Below, one piece after another: positions 10,109-20,300 of a DNA stretch of 64,000 nucleotides. Made by a program: the position numbers and the translations under genes. Source of the stretch: Patella vulgata (Eukaryota > Mollusca > Gastropoda > Patellidae); NCBI RefSeq assembly GCF_932274485.2, contig NC_065883.2:71603339-71667338 (forward strand), given 5' to 3'. Under the pieces are notes generated by a model that was given only the letters and a program-made list of their open reading frames with translations, had not been told where the DNA came from and did no database searches. Every line of letters begins with the position of its first letter. The first letter of the stretch is position 1.

Positions 10109-12097
10109 ATGGAGGAAGAAATTGCCAAGTATACGGCAAAAGTGGTTAAAGCAGAGGCCGAAATCCAGCGATTGGAAAAGGATTTGGACTTGATCGAAAA
10201 TCCGCAAGCTCTTGTAAACAGTGGAATAGTGGCGCCTGCCGTCCTTCAACTTCAGACAGAGAAAAACAAACTTCTTTATCAATTAAAACACCTAAAGTCA
10301 CACTTAGCTGAAGAAAAATCAAAGTCTCCCGACCATATGATTAGCATTACAGCACTGATAGAAGATGTCTTTCAAGTGGCCATTCTGGCGGCTTATCCTG
10401 GCCAGGATTTACCAAAAGCTGATGTCACAAGCAGTGCCAAATTTTCCGATTATCAATGTAACAGTGCCATGAGTATTTCCCAGAAACTGAAGACAGCAGG
10501 GGTGAAGTGTAATCCACGAGATGTAGCACAAAACATTGTCAATAACTTGCCCAAAGTTGATTGCATAGAAAAGGTGGATATCGCTGGTCCAGGATTTATA
10601 AACATTTTCTTGAACCGAGAATATGTTTCGCAAAATGTTTTCAAACTCCTGAACACCGGTGTGCAACCACCACCCATTGGTAAAAGGAAGCGAGCTGTGG
10701 TTGACTTTTCGTCACCCAACATCGCCAAGGAGATGCACGTTGGTCACTTGCGATCAACGATTATCGGAGAGAGCATTTGTCGTCTGCTAGAATGGGTCGG
10801 ACATGACGTCTTGAGGATAAATCATTTAGGAGATTGGGGAACACAGTTCGGAATGTTGATTGCTCACTTACAAGATGAATACCCCAACTACCTGACTAAA
10901 CCACCTCCAATCGGAGATTTGCAGGGCTTTTACAAAGCCTCGAAAGTTCGATTCGAGGCAGATGAAGCGTTCAAGAAACGAGCCTATGAATGTGTAGTTA
11001 AGTTACAAGCTCATGAACCGGAACATTATAAAGCCTGGCAAACAATCTATGACATATCACGAAAAGAATTTCAAAAAGTTTATGAAAGGTTACAAGTTCA
11101 CTTGATTGATCGAGGCGAGTCTTTCTATCAAGAACGAATGAAACTGGTTATCGAGGAATTGGACGCAAAGGGATTGACGAAGGTTGAGGACGGTCGAAAG
11201 ATAATGTTCGTGGATGGTCACAAAGTTCCGCTGACCGTTGTCAAATCAGATGGAGGATTCACCTACGATACTTCCGATTTAGCGGCCATTAAAAATCGAC
11301 TGGTCGAAGAGAAGGGCGAATGGTTGATCTATGTTGTAGATGCTGGACAGAGTGGACATCTGGAGACGATTTACTCAGCAGCTGAAATGATTGGATGGTT
11401 AAATCCTTCAGTACACCGAGTGGAACATGTGAGTTTTGGTGTCGTGCTTGGAGAAGACAAGAAGAAGTTCAAGACTCGATCGGGTGAAACAGTTCGATTG
11501 GTCGATCTTCTAGACGAGGGAATAAAACGAGCAGAGGCGAAACTCAAAGAGAAGGAGCGAGACAAAGTTCTGACCAAAGATGAATTAGAACAAGCAAAGT
11601 CTTCAGTCGCATATGGTTGTATAAAATACGCTGATCTGTCGCATAATCGAACCCACGATTATGTCTTCTCTTTTGACAAGATGTTGGATGATCGCGGAAA
11701 CACCGCCGCTTATTTGCTGTATGCTTACACCCGAATCCGATCTATCGCTCGATTGGCTAATGTTTCGGAAGAAGATCTGACCAAGGCTGCAAAGACGACC
11801 AAGATCGAACTAGACCACGAGAAAGAGTACAAGCTAGCTAAATGTGTTTTGAGGTTTCCAGAAATCATTTTAAAACTTTTGGACGATCTGTATCTGCACA
11901 CACTATGTGATTATTTATATGAACTTACGACCACTTTTACTGAGTTTTATGATAATTGTTATTGCGTAGAAAAAGATCGAACCACTGGGAAAATTATTAA
12001 AATAAATATGAGTCGATTGCTATTATGTGAGGCTACTGCTAATGTTATAAATACAGGATTTAAAATATTAGGAATTAATGCATTACAGAAAATGTAG
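10109..12097 (+). CDS. RARS1: Cytosolic arginyl-tRNA synthetase, intronless
   Basis: Charges tRNA-Arg with arginine in the cytosol; in animals it is also a member of the multi-synthetase complex. The 662-aa product aligns end to end with my memory of human RARS1 (660 aa). Visible parts: N-terminal Leu-rich coiled coil (about residues 1-70), ArgRS additional domain 1 (about 75-190), class I signature HVGH at 210-213 inside [20 protein letters not shown], the KFKTRSGE block at 453-460 in the KMSK-loop position, and a C-terminal DALR anticodon-binding domain from about residue 525 with [20 protein letters not shown]. It ends LGINALQKM, like vertebrate LGIKPVQRM. The ATG at 10109 gives the family's usual length. 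Odd: the whole CDS is one exon, whereas vertebrate RARS1 has many. A TTTTACAG ends at 10107, so a 5'-UTR intron is possible. The intact ORF argues for function. It is convergent with POLH. Confidence 0.97.
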   Translation: MEEEIAKYTAKVVKAEAEIQRLEKDLDLIENPQALVNSGIVAPAVLQLQTEKNKLLYQLKHLKSHLAEEKSKSPDHMISITALIEDVFQVAILAAYPGQDLPKADVTSSAKFSDYQCNSAMSISQKLKTAGVKCNPRDVAQNIVNNLPKVDCIEKVDIAGPGFINIFLNREYVSQNVFKLLNTGVQPPPIGKRKRAVVDFSSPNIAKEMHVGHLRSTIIGESICRLLEWVGHDVLRINHLGDWGTQFGMLIAHLQDEYPNYLTKPPPIGDLQGFYKASKVRFEADEAFKKRAYECVVKLQAHEPEHYKAWQTIYDISRKEFQKVYERLQVHLIDRGESFYQERMKLVIEELDAKGLTKVEDGRKIMFVDGHKVPLTVVKSDGGFTYDTSDLAAIKNRLVEEKGEWLIYVVDAGQSGHLETIYSAAEMIGWLNPSVHRVEHVSFGVVLGEDKKKFKTRSGETVRLVDLLDEGIKRAEAKLKEKERDKVLTKDELEQAKSSVAYGCIKYADLSHNRTHDYVFSFDKMLDDRGNTAAYLLYAYTRIRSIARLANVSEEDLTKAAKTTKIELDHEKEYKLAKCVLRFPEIILKLLDDLYLHTLCDYLYELTTTFTEFYDNCYCVEKDRTTGKIIKINMSRLLLCEATANVINTGFKILGINALQKM

Positions 12098-12099
12098 AG

Positions 12100-12105
12100 A
12101 ATAAA
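12100..12105 (+). terminator. Candidate RARS1 polyadenylation signal
   Basis: AATAAA begins three bases after the RARS1 stop codon; an ATTAAA occurs about 60 bases further on. No genomic poly(A) tract follows, so a retrocopy tail, if there was one, has decayed. Confidence 0.4.
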
Positions 12106-12214
12106 GAAAATGTAAAATTTCAGTATTTATTTTTGCCGATTTCAACAATTTGAATTTGAATTAAAATGCCTAAATCCAAATCACATGAATATACAATTAT
12201 TTCTGTATTTTTGT

Positions 12215-13453
12215 TGTCCCCCGCCTTTCGAAGAAAGCAGGGGACTATTAAAATGGGTTCGTCCGTCTGTCTGTCCGTCCGCCTGTCTGTCCGTCACACT
12301 TTTTGGGACACAATAACTCTCTTCCTAATTGAGCTAGAATGTTCAAACTTGGTGTATGTGTTTATTAGGTCAATGCCTTGATGGAGTTCGAAGATGAGCA
12401 TTTTCCGCTTAGGGTAAGCAGAGATAAGCAATTTGATTGGTTGATGCTTTGGGACACGATAACTTTAGTTCTAATTAAGTGAGAGTGATGAAACTTGGTG
12501 TATAGTTTCATTACATCAATACCTTGACTAAGTTCGATAATGAGCATTTTCTGCTCAGGGTAAGCAGAGCGATAAGCAATTTGATTGGCCGAGACTTTGG
12601 AACACAATAACTCTCCTTCTAATTGAGGTAAAATGTTCAAACTTGGCGTAGGTGTTTATTAGGTCAATGCCTTGATGGAGTATGAAGATTAGCATTTTCT
12701 GCTTAGGGTAAGTAGAGATAAGCAATTTGATTGGTTGATGCTTTGGGACACGATAACTTTAGTTCCAATTAAGTGAAAGTGATGAAACTTGGTGTATAGT
12801 TTCATTACATCAATACCATGACTAAGTTCGATATTGAGCATTTTCTGTTGAGGGTAAGCAGAACGATAATCAATTTGATTGGCCGAGACTTTGGAACACA
12901 ATAACTCTCCTTCTAATTGAGCTAGAATGTTCAAACTTGGTGTAGGTGTTTACGAGGTCAATGCCTTGATAGAGTGCAAAGATGAGCATTTTCTGCTTAT
13001 GGTAAGTAGAGATAAGCAATTTGATTGGTTGATGCTTTGGGACATGATAACTTTAGTTCTAATTAAGTGAGAGTGATGAAACTTGGTGTATGGTTTCATT
13101 ACATCAATACCTTGCCTAAGTTCGATGATGAGAATTGTCTGCTTAGGCTAAGGAGCAATAAGCATTTTGATTGGTCAAGACTTAGGAACATAACAACTCT
13201 GCTTCTAACTTGATGTTGATGTTCGTCTTGACCAAATTCAATGATTAACATATCAAGCTAAAGCTAAGCAGAGATAAGCAATTTCCTTGGTCGATGCTTT
13301 GGGACAAGATAACTTTGATTCTATCTGATAGAGAGTGATGAAACTTAGTGTATAGTTGATAATCAGTTTGATTGCTCGATACTTTTGAAAAAAATAGATG
13401 TGCGATTAATTAATATGTGTCATCTATTTATTTGGGGATTTCGGCGGGGGACA
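12215..13453 (+). mobile_element. TIR element with internal dimeric tandem repeat
   Basis: Perfect 11-bp ends TGTCCCCCGCC (12215-12225) and GGCGGGGGACA (13443-13453). After a (TCCGTCTG)n block the interior is a 294-bp repeat: GGGACACGATAACTTTAGTT recurs at about 12451, 12745 and (variant) 13039. Each unit is two related halves of about 147 bp. No coding capacity. It starts about 120 bp after RARS1. Confidence 0.8.
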
Positions 13454-14509
13454 TCAGCCTCACTGTTGGCTTGTTAAAGAATTTAAAATGTTATTCTTGT
13501 GAAAAATAACATTTTATTTTTTGTTTTATCTTAACACTGAGTGTACATGTATATGCAAATATACATGTATGGAGCCACATGGCTCGGTGAATAAGGTGCT
13601 CAGTGATTGGTGTGGTTTAAAAAAAAAGAAAAAAAGAACCTTTGACAGTTGGAATTCAATTAAAAACAGACAGAAACATTTTGTCTGGGTAAAATCTCCC
13701 TCATAGAGCAGCGCCAATTGCATGGCCTACAATGTATGCTGGACTATGCCTATCTTCATTTTTCCCGGTTAGTGGCTCCCCTCCCCCCCCCCCCCTTGGG
13801 ATTCCTAAAGAGAGAAAAGTAATGGTATTGACATTGAGTTTGGTAGCTGATTATAAATAGTTGACAGTTATCCATGTAACTGGCAGTTTCTGTCTTTTAT
13901 ATTTTAGAGGAGAGCCGAAAAAAAGCGCCCCGTATTCAACAAATTGAAAAAAGCTCTCCCAGTTTCGATAAGAAGAATGATTTAGAAATTAAGGAGAGTG
14001 CTCTGATATTAAGGAGAGTGATTAGTTGTGTGTATGGGAAATGATTCTCAGGATCAATAACTGCATGTTGGGGGGGGGGATCATTCCTGGTTTCATAAAT
14101 GATAATAAACCCCCAATGACTTTGTAAAGGAGAGCGATTTTCAATTTTAAGGGGAGGGAAAAAAACTCCCCTTGGTCGACATTTTGAGGTGCTAGAAGGA
14201 GCTGGCGGTCCAACAAATATAATAAAACATAAACTGTCTGCACATGAATTCTGGTTTAGCCTCATGCTAAAGGATATAATTGAAATAAAGTATTGTATGT
14301 TTGTCCTAAAAATAGAGTTCTAAAGTCCTAAAATTACCAGCATGCCAGCTGTTATGAGTGGGTGTTCAATCCTGTTGCCTTCCTTAATTACAAATATATT
14401 TGAGAATATTATAACAAAATTTTCTCATTTGAAAAAAATTGAGTCTATTATTCATGATTACAGCTGTCACCAAATTAATTAAACCACTGAATATCAATAA
14501 GGATCAGGT
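13454..14509. other. Intergenic, SINE-B remnant and GGAGAG-rich patch
   Basis: 13570-13790 is a deleted SINE-B (GGAGCCACATGGCTCGGTGA ... CTCATAGAGC). 13910-14180 has several AAGGAGAG and CTCTCC phrases that can pair, perhaps a decayed palindromic element; no gene. Confidence 0.45.
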
Positions 14510-14745
14510 CTGTTGGGTGGCCCAATTGGTCTAATGCATACACTTTAGGTCAAAAGGTCTCTCATTGAATCAAGTGAGTGGCAGTTTTTTTTGGAGGGGG
14601 GGAGGTCCGGTACTGCAAGTTTCTTCCCACTGCTAAAGACCCCTACATGCAAGCAAATTAAATTATTGAAATAAAATTGCACCAGATGTTTGGCCTGAAA
14701 TGACCTAGTCTGTGTTGAGTGGACAATAAACCCTATATATATCAT
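14510..14745 (+). mobile_element. SINE-A, diverged
   Basis: GTTGGGTGGCCCAATTGGTC head, CCCACTGCTAAAGACCCCTA body, GTGGACAATAAACCC end. Confidence 0.82.
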
Positions 14746-15162
14746 TAAGTACCACTACCATGAGCAGATTTTATGATGTTTCTATCAGATTTGAGAGTGG
14801 AGAGAAAATAGTGTGCCAAGGGAGAGAACTCTGCAAATGTCACTGTTTAGACTATGTACACAAGATCAGATGAATGGTGGGACATGGTTTATTATATATA
14901 GGCAACAAATAATCCCAAGTCCATTCTCTAAATGAACGAAATGGTCTAAAATATTACAGTGTTGATATATCAGCTGTGCAATCAGTGATTGTACTATGAG
15001 GAATAAAGTTATAATCCAATTTACTCCAAACCAAACCCCCTGCACAATCCAGTTTATGCAATAACAATTAATCCCATATAAGTCCCAAAACAACATGGTT
15101 GTAATATGTAACTATTTGTCTCTTTTATTACTATCCTTCACTGGAAAGTCTTGATTCTAGTG
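14746..15162. other. Intergenic, nothing recognised
   Basis: Unique-looking AT-rich sequence; no exon signal or repeat family seen. Confidence 0.4.
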
Positions 15163-15324
15163 CAGGCTCGTAGCTAGCTGGGTGTGCAGCTGCCCCAACT
15201 GGGTGCCGAAACGCACCCTTTCCATTGGACGCAATATGTAGCCAACGACCAACGTGCCCATATCAGTATGGGTGCCTGAGTGACATTGTTGAGCTGCCCC
15301 CCCACCCTGCTAGCTACAGGCCTG
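15163..15324 (-). mobile_element. Foldback MITE M6, copy 2
   Basis: Ends AGGCTCGTAGCTAGC and GCTAGCTACAGGCCT are inverted; the centre is the reverse complement of 8441-8619. Confidence 0.72.
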
Positions 15325-15881
15325 TAGTGCTCTAGACAATGATCTGTCCTTGTCGTTGATTACAGAAAAAAAGTTTTGAGTCAAAATGAAGGTGAAAAAA
15401 AAATGATAATCTACATGTGAAACGTACAGAATAAAAATAAAGTATTTCATTAATATGGTAATTTATAATGTATGTTTATCATTTATTAATAATCCTATAT
15501 GTACATTAACCACTAAATATACTCTAATATATTTTACAATTAAAGATTTTTATATCACATTTAATTTAGTTTAACAGTTCTCAATGTTTCTATTACACCA
15601 AAATATATGCTTATATATTTTACACCTAAATATAAACAATTAAAAATTCATAAATTGATAAAGACGAGAGTATCCTTGTGAAATGTGGCTTAGTATCAAA
15701 CTCAGTAATTGTATATCCATAAAATTGTACCCTGTGTTAATATGTTCAATTACTAAATGCCAATCAAAGAAGGAACTAAAAATCCATATATCACACTTAA
15801 TGTTAGTAATTTATGTTTACAATTCTTTATATACACATATTTATTGTGGCATGATTATGGAATGAATTATATATAATTACT
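15325..15881. other. AT-rich spacer beyond POLH 3' end
   Basis: Over 75% A+T by eye, with TATATTTTACA..TAAATATA-type phrases. It includes TTCAATTACTAAATGCC near 15748, a fragment shared with the foldback family at 40480. Confidence 0.4.
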
Positions 15882-15887
15882 TTTATT
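15882..15887 (-). terminator. Possible POLH polyadenylation signal
   Basis: AATAAA on the - strand about 420 nt past the POLH stop; no nearer canonical hexamer was noticed. Use is unproven. Confidence 0.25.
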
Positions 15888-16157
15888 TAATAACTTTTTG
15901 TTTATTTGGTGAACTATGAATTTTGTTAATGCTTTAGTTATTGATTTATGTAAATACTGACTAAAAGATAGTTCCTTGAAGAAAATAAGAAGGGTGATGT
16001 ATTTCATACCAATATATCCCTGGACAGCTCAAAACCTTCCTTATCCCTGGATAAACCACCAGAAAATAGTTCTCCTTGTTGTAGGACCGTATACTAGTTC
16101 TAGGGAGCACCACAACTATTCAAGCGACTGGAAAGGTCTAAGGAACTAGTCACAGAC

Positions 16158-16346
16158 TGTTCCAAGCAGTCCAAGCACTAAAGGGTTAAAAACCTATTAC
16201 AAATACATTATTTCTTATCAAAAAATGAAAGTAGAGAGGGAGTGTTCCAAGTAGTCCAAGCACTGGTTAAAAACCTATTATTACTGAGATTGACCTACAA
16301 ATATATTATTTCTTATCAAAAAATGAAAGTAGAGAGGGGGTGTTTG
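16158..16346 (-). repeat. Tandem duplication of the POLH C-terminal/stop segment
   Basis: Two copies, about 16158-16242 and 16243-16346 (98-bp offset across the stop, a 14-bp indel between copies). Both contain the codons for TPSLLSFFDKK and stop. The upstream-strand copy ends the real CDS; the other lies in the 3' UTR. Confidence 0.85.
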
Positions 16347-17389
16347 TATTTGTTTTGTTTTTTTTACTTTTCTTATTTGAACTTGAGGGAGACAGTTTCC
16401 GTTTACTAGTCGATTGCGACGACGATGATGACGAAATTCTTGGAATCATAGAAATGTTGGTTTCTTTCTGTAATTCTAACGCAAAATGATAATCATGATG
16501 TTCTGGCATTTCCCACACTGGGATACGTTTTTGACATTTTTCACATTTCACAAAATCTGTTTCATCTAACACAAAATTCATGGCACCATCTTGGTCTCCA
16601 TTTTGAACGTCCGAAATGGTACCTACATTCACATTATCACAAACAGACATTTCTTCACGCAAATTATCTGTAGCACTAGCAGTCATCACCGATTTGGTCT
16701 CAGTTTCAAAGTTTGAATTTTCTACATTATTATCAGATTCAGAAGTGTTGATATAGCAATTCATGTCTGATGTGACGTCAGTTCTTCTGAGGGAATCAGA
16801 TAATTTGGCGCCATTACAGACATTAAGATTATTATTGTCGTTTTCAAACACATTACGATCAATTTCTGCCAACTTCTTATGTATCTTTAAGTCACTGGAT
16901 GTTTTTAATTCATATCCACACTTTTGATTGCGTTTCTCTATTATAGCACTGTTACTGCCATCAATTAAAGTTTTATTTTTGATAATTTTTCTATCATCAC
17001 AATATGGTAGATTTTTACTTTTAGAAGCAAAGAATCCTTTTCCAGAACCTTTAACTGTGTTTGTCGTAGAAGGTAATTTTTTAATAATTTCAATTTTTCT
17101 ATCGTCTTCTACACAATCAGTATTATTAACTGTCGCAGTGTTGTTTTGGAAAAATGTCTTAATGCTACCACGCTTGGATTTTGTTACTTTTTCTTTATCG
17201 TTTATAATATTTACTGCCGGTGATATAAGCTCTTCCTGTGTGTCTGGAATCTGACCGCTACTAACAGATGTAACTGTTGATGTTGCACTTTTAGCGTTAG
17301 CAAACATGGTGGCAATATTTGGCGTGTCGCTTGTTTTCTCTTCAACGAATTTTCCAGCACAAATTCCCAGATTCAAAATGGCAGGAGTC
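16306..17389 (-). CDS. POLH: POLH coding exon 10 (regulatory tail, UBZ, NLS, PIP)
   Basis: Acceptor AAATTCAG before 17389; 1084 nt to TAA at 16308-16306. Residues 401-760 are mostly disordered Ser/Thr/Asn/Lys-rich sequence, with two FF motifs, the UBZ3 ubiquitin-binding finger at about 680-705 and the C-terminal PIP box. Confidence 0.95.
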
Positions 17390-20300
17390 CTGAATTTAAG
17401 AGATACAATGAATTAAAATCAAAACTTTTATTTAGGATGAAATGTAGTTGACCATCTTATAAATATTTAACTAGGTCACCGTGAGACTATTTTTGTTTTC
17501 TATGATTATAAATGTACAGTGGAGAAGGATTCTGCCAATTATAGAAGAATTTTAATGTAGTCTCTTTCACATTACAACAATCAAAGCCTCTTTTCCAATG
17601 TTCAAATCCTGACATTGCCCAAAAAGAACCTTTAGAATTTTTCTCAAGCATGCTTTCACTGATTAAAATACAGAATTATATTTTGTTTGTTTTTTTTATA
17701 CTTTCGATGGCCTACCCTACATGAAGATCAGATCAGTTGTAGTGCGAGGTAATACGAGCGGCTTTTGACCCTATGATGTCAAACATTTGATTAAGTAATC
17801 AGCATTGATGTTTCTAGTAGGATACCCACAGTTCCGTGTATCACACGCCAAGAACTCGCTGGAATATACTGTTTCAATGATATTTTGAGCTATAAAAAAC
17901 CAAGCAAAAGAGGATCTGTGTTTTAATCAGATTGGAGACTGTCAGGCTGACAAGAAAAGTGTGCCTAGTCTTTGGGAAGGGACAAAAAAAAAAAACCCCA
18001 GTCGCCACCCCACCAGTAAATTAAACAATGATGACCCTACATTATCAAAAGGGTTTCACTAACTTACCAGCAGTCTTGATGTGGAGGCGAAGTATTAAAT
18101 TTTTGTAAGAGTGCAAATGTATCGTCTCTTATTTTATCTTTATCATATCTGAGTAGAGCACATGTCCTGGAAGCCGCATGATCACCAATATATCGTAACG
18201 ATACTGTTAACGATTTAGCTGTTCTTTTATTCTGTCATTAGAAATTAAATGGAAGTATTTATAAAGTAATTAGATTTACATTTAAACCCACTTATTGTCA
18301 TTTGAGTGATTTTGTATAGATTTACATTTAAACTCACTTATTGTCATTTGAACGACTTTGAATAGCATAAAAGCTGAATCTCTTTAAGAAATATCAGTCC
18401 AAAATGGTTCCATTCTGGCCCCGAGTTCACAAAGAATTTACTCATCTTTCAATCACTGTTTAAGAGAAACATCTTTGATCAGGAAACACAAAATTTTGCA
18501 CATAGTTTCTTATGGATGTATTTGATACATTAAAACAACAGAAGTTTATAAAGGGCTTTATATTAGTTAAAATAAAGCAAACAATTTTGAGTAAATTGTT
18601 AACTTAAGTCTGAGAATGCTTTGTGAACTCTGGGCCTTTTCAGTCTTTACAAACATATGATGAATTGAAAATTTTGAAACATTCAGTATCTTTTGCAGAT
18701 AATTTAAAGATGGGTTCCCAGAAAAGTATTTATCGGGTGGTTATTTCCAATAAAAGTATGGCAATTTTGGTATATATGGAAAGTAGAGATATCCAATCTT
18801 ACTAGAAAAATACTGGATTCCCCGAAAAACACTCATGGAGCGTATACAGGACAAAAATGTAAGGGTTCCCCTATTTGATAGCCCGACGATTAGGAATTTC
18901 TGCACGCGTGATGTTAAAGGTCACGCGCGAACATTGAGTGCTTGATGGACAAGTTTATAAACTTTATAAAGAGTTAGACGTAGAACACTTTCTGAGATAA
19001 AAAATGATGGAAAAAGACGCGGGTAGTGGATAATCCGAGATTTTAATTAGGATTCGATATTTGTAATAAATAGTAAGCGATTAAAGACAACATTGTCTTA
19101 TGTATGCAATGAATTCTCCTCTGACTTGCAAGAGAGGTAAGTCACGTGAAGTAAACATGACTTGGTTTGATCAAATTTTTATAGCAGGGCATTCCTTGGC
19201 AATTACAATGTTTGAGAAGGATTTGAAGCAAAATTATGACAAATTAATTAGTTTGAATATGTTTTTAGTCCATATATACCATTAAATCACCCAGTTTGTA
19301 CGCGGGAATGTATCTTTAAATAAACTGGGTAAAATCTTTTGGTCAGCATCTTTTCAATTCGACTGAATACAAAATGGAAGATTATCTACCGTTCATATAT
19401 TGGTTTGGTTTTGCGTGTACAAAATCGTGAAAAATTGGATATTGCCTGAAAAATGCATGATCATGATTTAGTGACTTTAATGTGGATGATAAAAAAAACA
19501 ATTTAGAGAAATGAGAAATTATTAAATCTTACACTTTCTCGATCTTTGATCAATCTCTCTGTGACTTCCTCCGATAATTCAGATATCCAATGTTTTACCT
19601 TAAAGAGAAAGGCAAATGGGGTGAAAACCCACAAAGTTGAGCATGCAACTCTATAACCTATTCACTGGGCTAATATTGAATTCTAAGGGATTTTTTACGT
19701 GCACGCCAATGTATACACAGGACCTTGGTTTCTCAGGCCCTCCGTCCTGTACAACTGACAAAGGGAAACCACGCTGGAAAATCCCAATGAACTTTCTCGG
19801 CCTATGGAGGGATTGAACACCGGACCTCCAGGCTAGCGAGCCAGTGTCTTACCCACTTAGCCACCATAACCCCATGCACCAGAGAGCTATATATCATGTA
19901 AATACCTTAACATTGGTTTTGCCTTCAACAGACCCAAGGGATAAATAATTATGGGACATGTACATGTGACATGGTTTCTGAGAATATAAGGCTTTACTTT
20001 ATTCTACCTTTTTTCTGGTATTCAGGCATTCTTTACCCGTAAAGTTTTTACCACAACCAATAGATTTTGCTAATTGTCTCGCTGATACCAGTTCGTGATC
20101 AAATCCTCGACATACATTGTACAACCATTTACTACAAATACACAAAATACTGTTTATACTGGTATAAACAAACCATTAAACATACATCATGCAAGAGCTA
20201 AATCTGCCTATTGCAGGTCTTTCTTTAGGCCTGAAATGTTTTTCTAAATTATTAATTAGACATTAATTAACTTATCCAGACCATAATCAACTCTCGATGG

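Noticed and set aside
13936-14265. 109-codon - strand ORF
   Set aside because: Low-complexity GGAGAG/CTCTCC patch, overlapping open frames, no splice context or homology recognised.
16175-16195. CACTAAAGGGTTAA as a piggyBac terminus
   Set aside because: No partner end nearby; part of the POLH terminal duplication.
16928-17254. 108-codon + strand ORF
   Set aside because: Antisense shadow of POLH exon 10.
19100-19285. 61-codon ORF
   Set aside because: Inside the M7 MITE; not conserved as an ORF in the copy at 59661.
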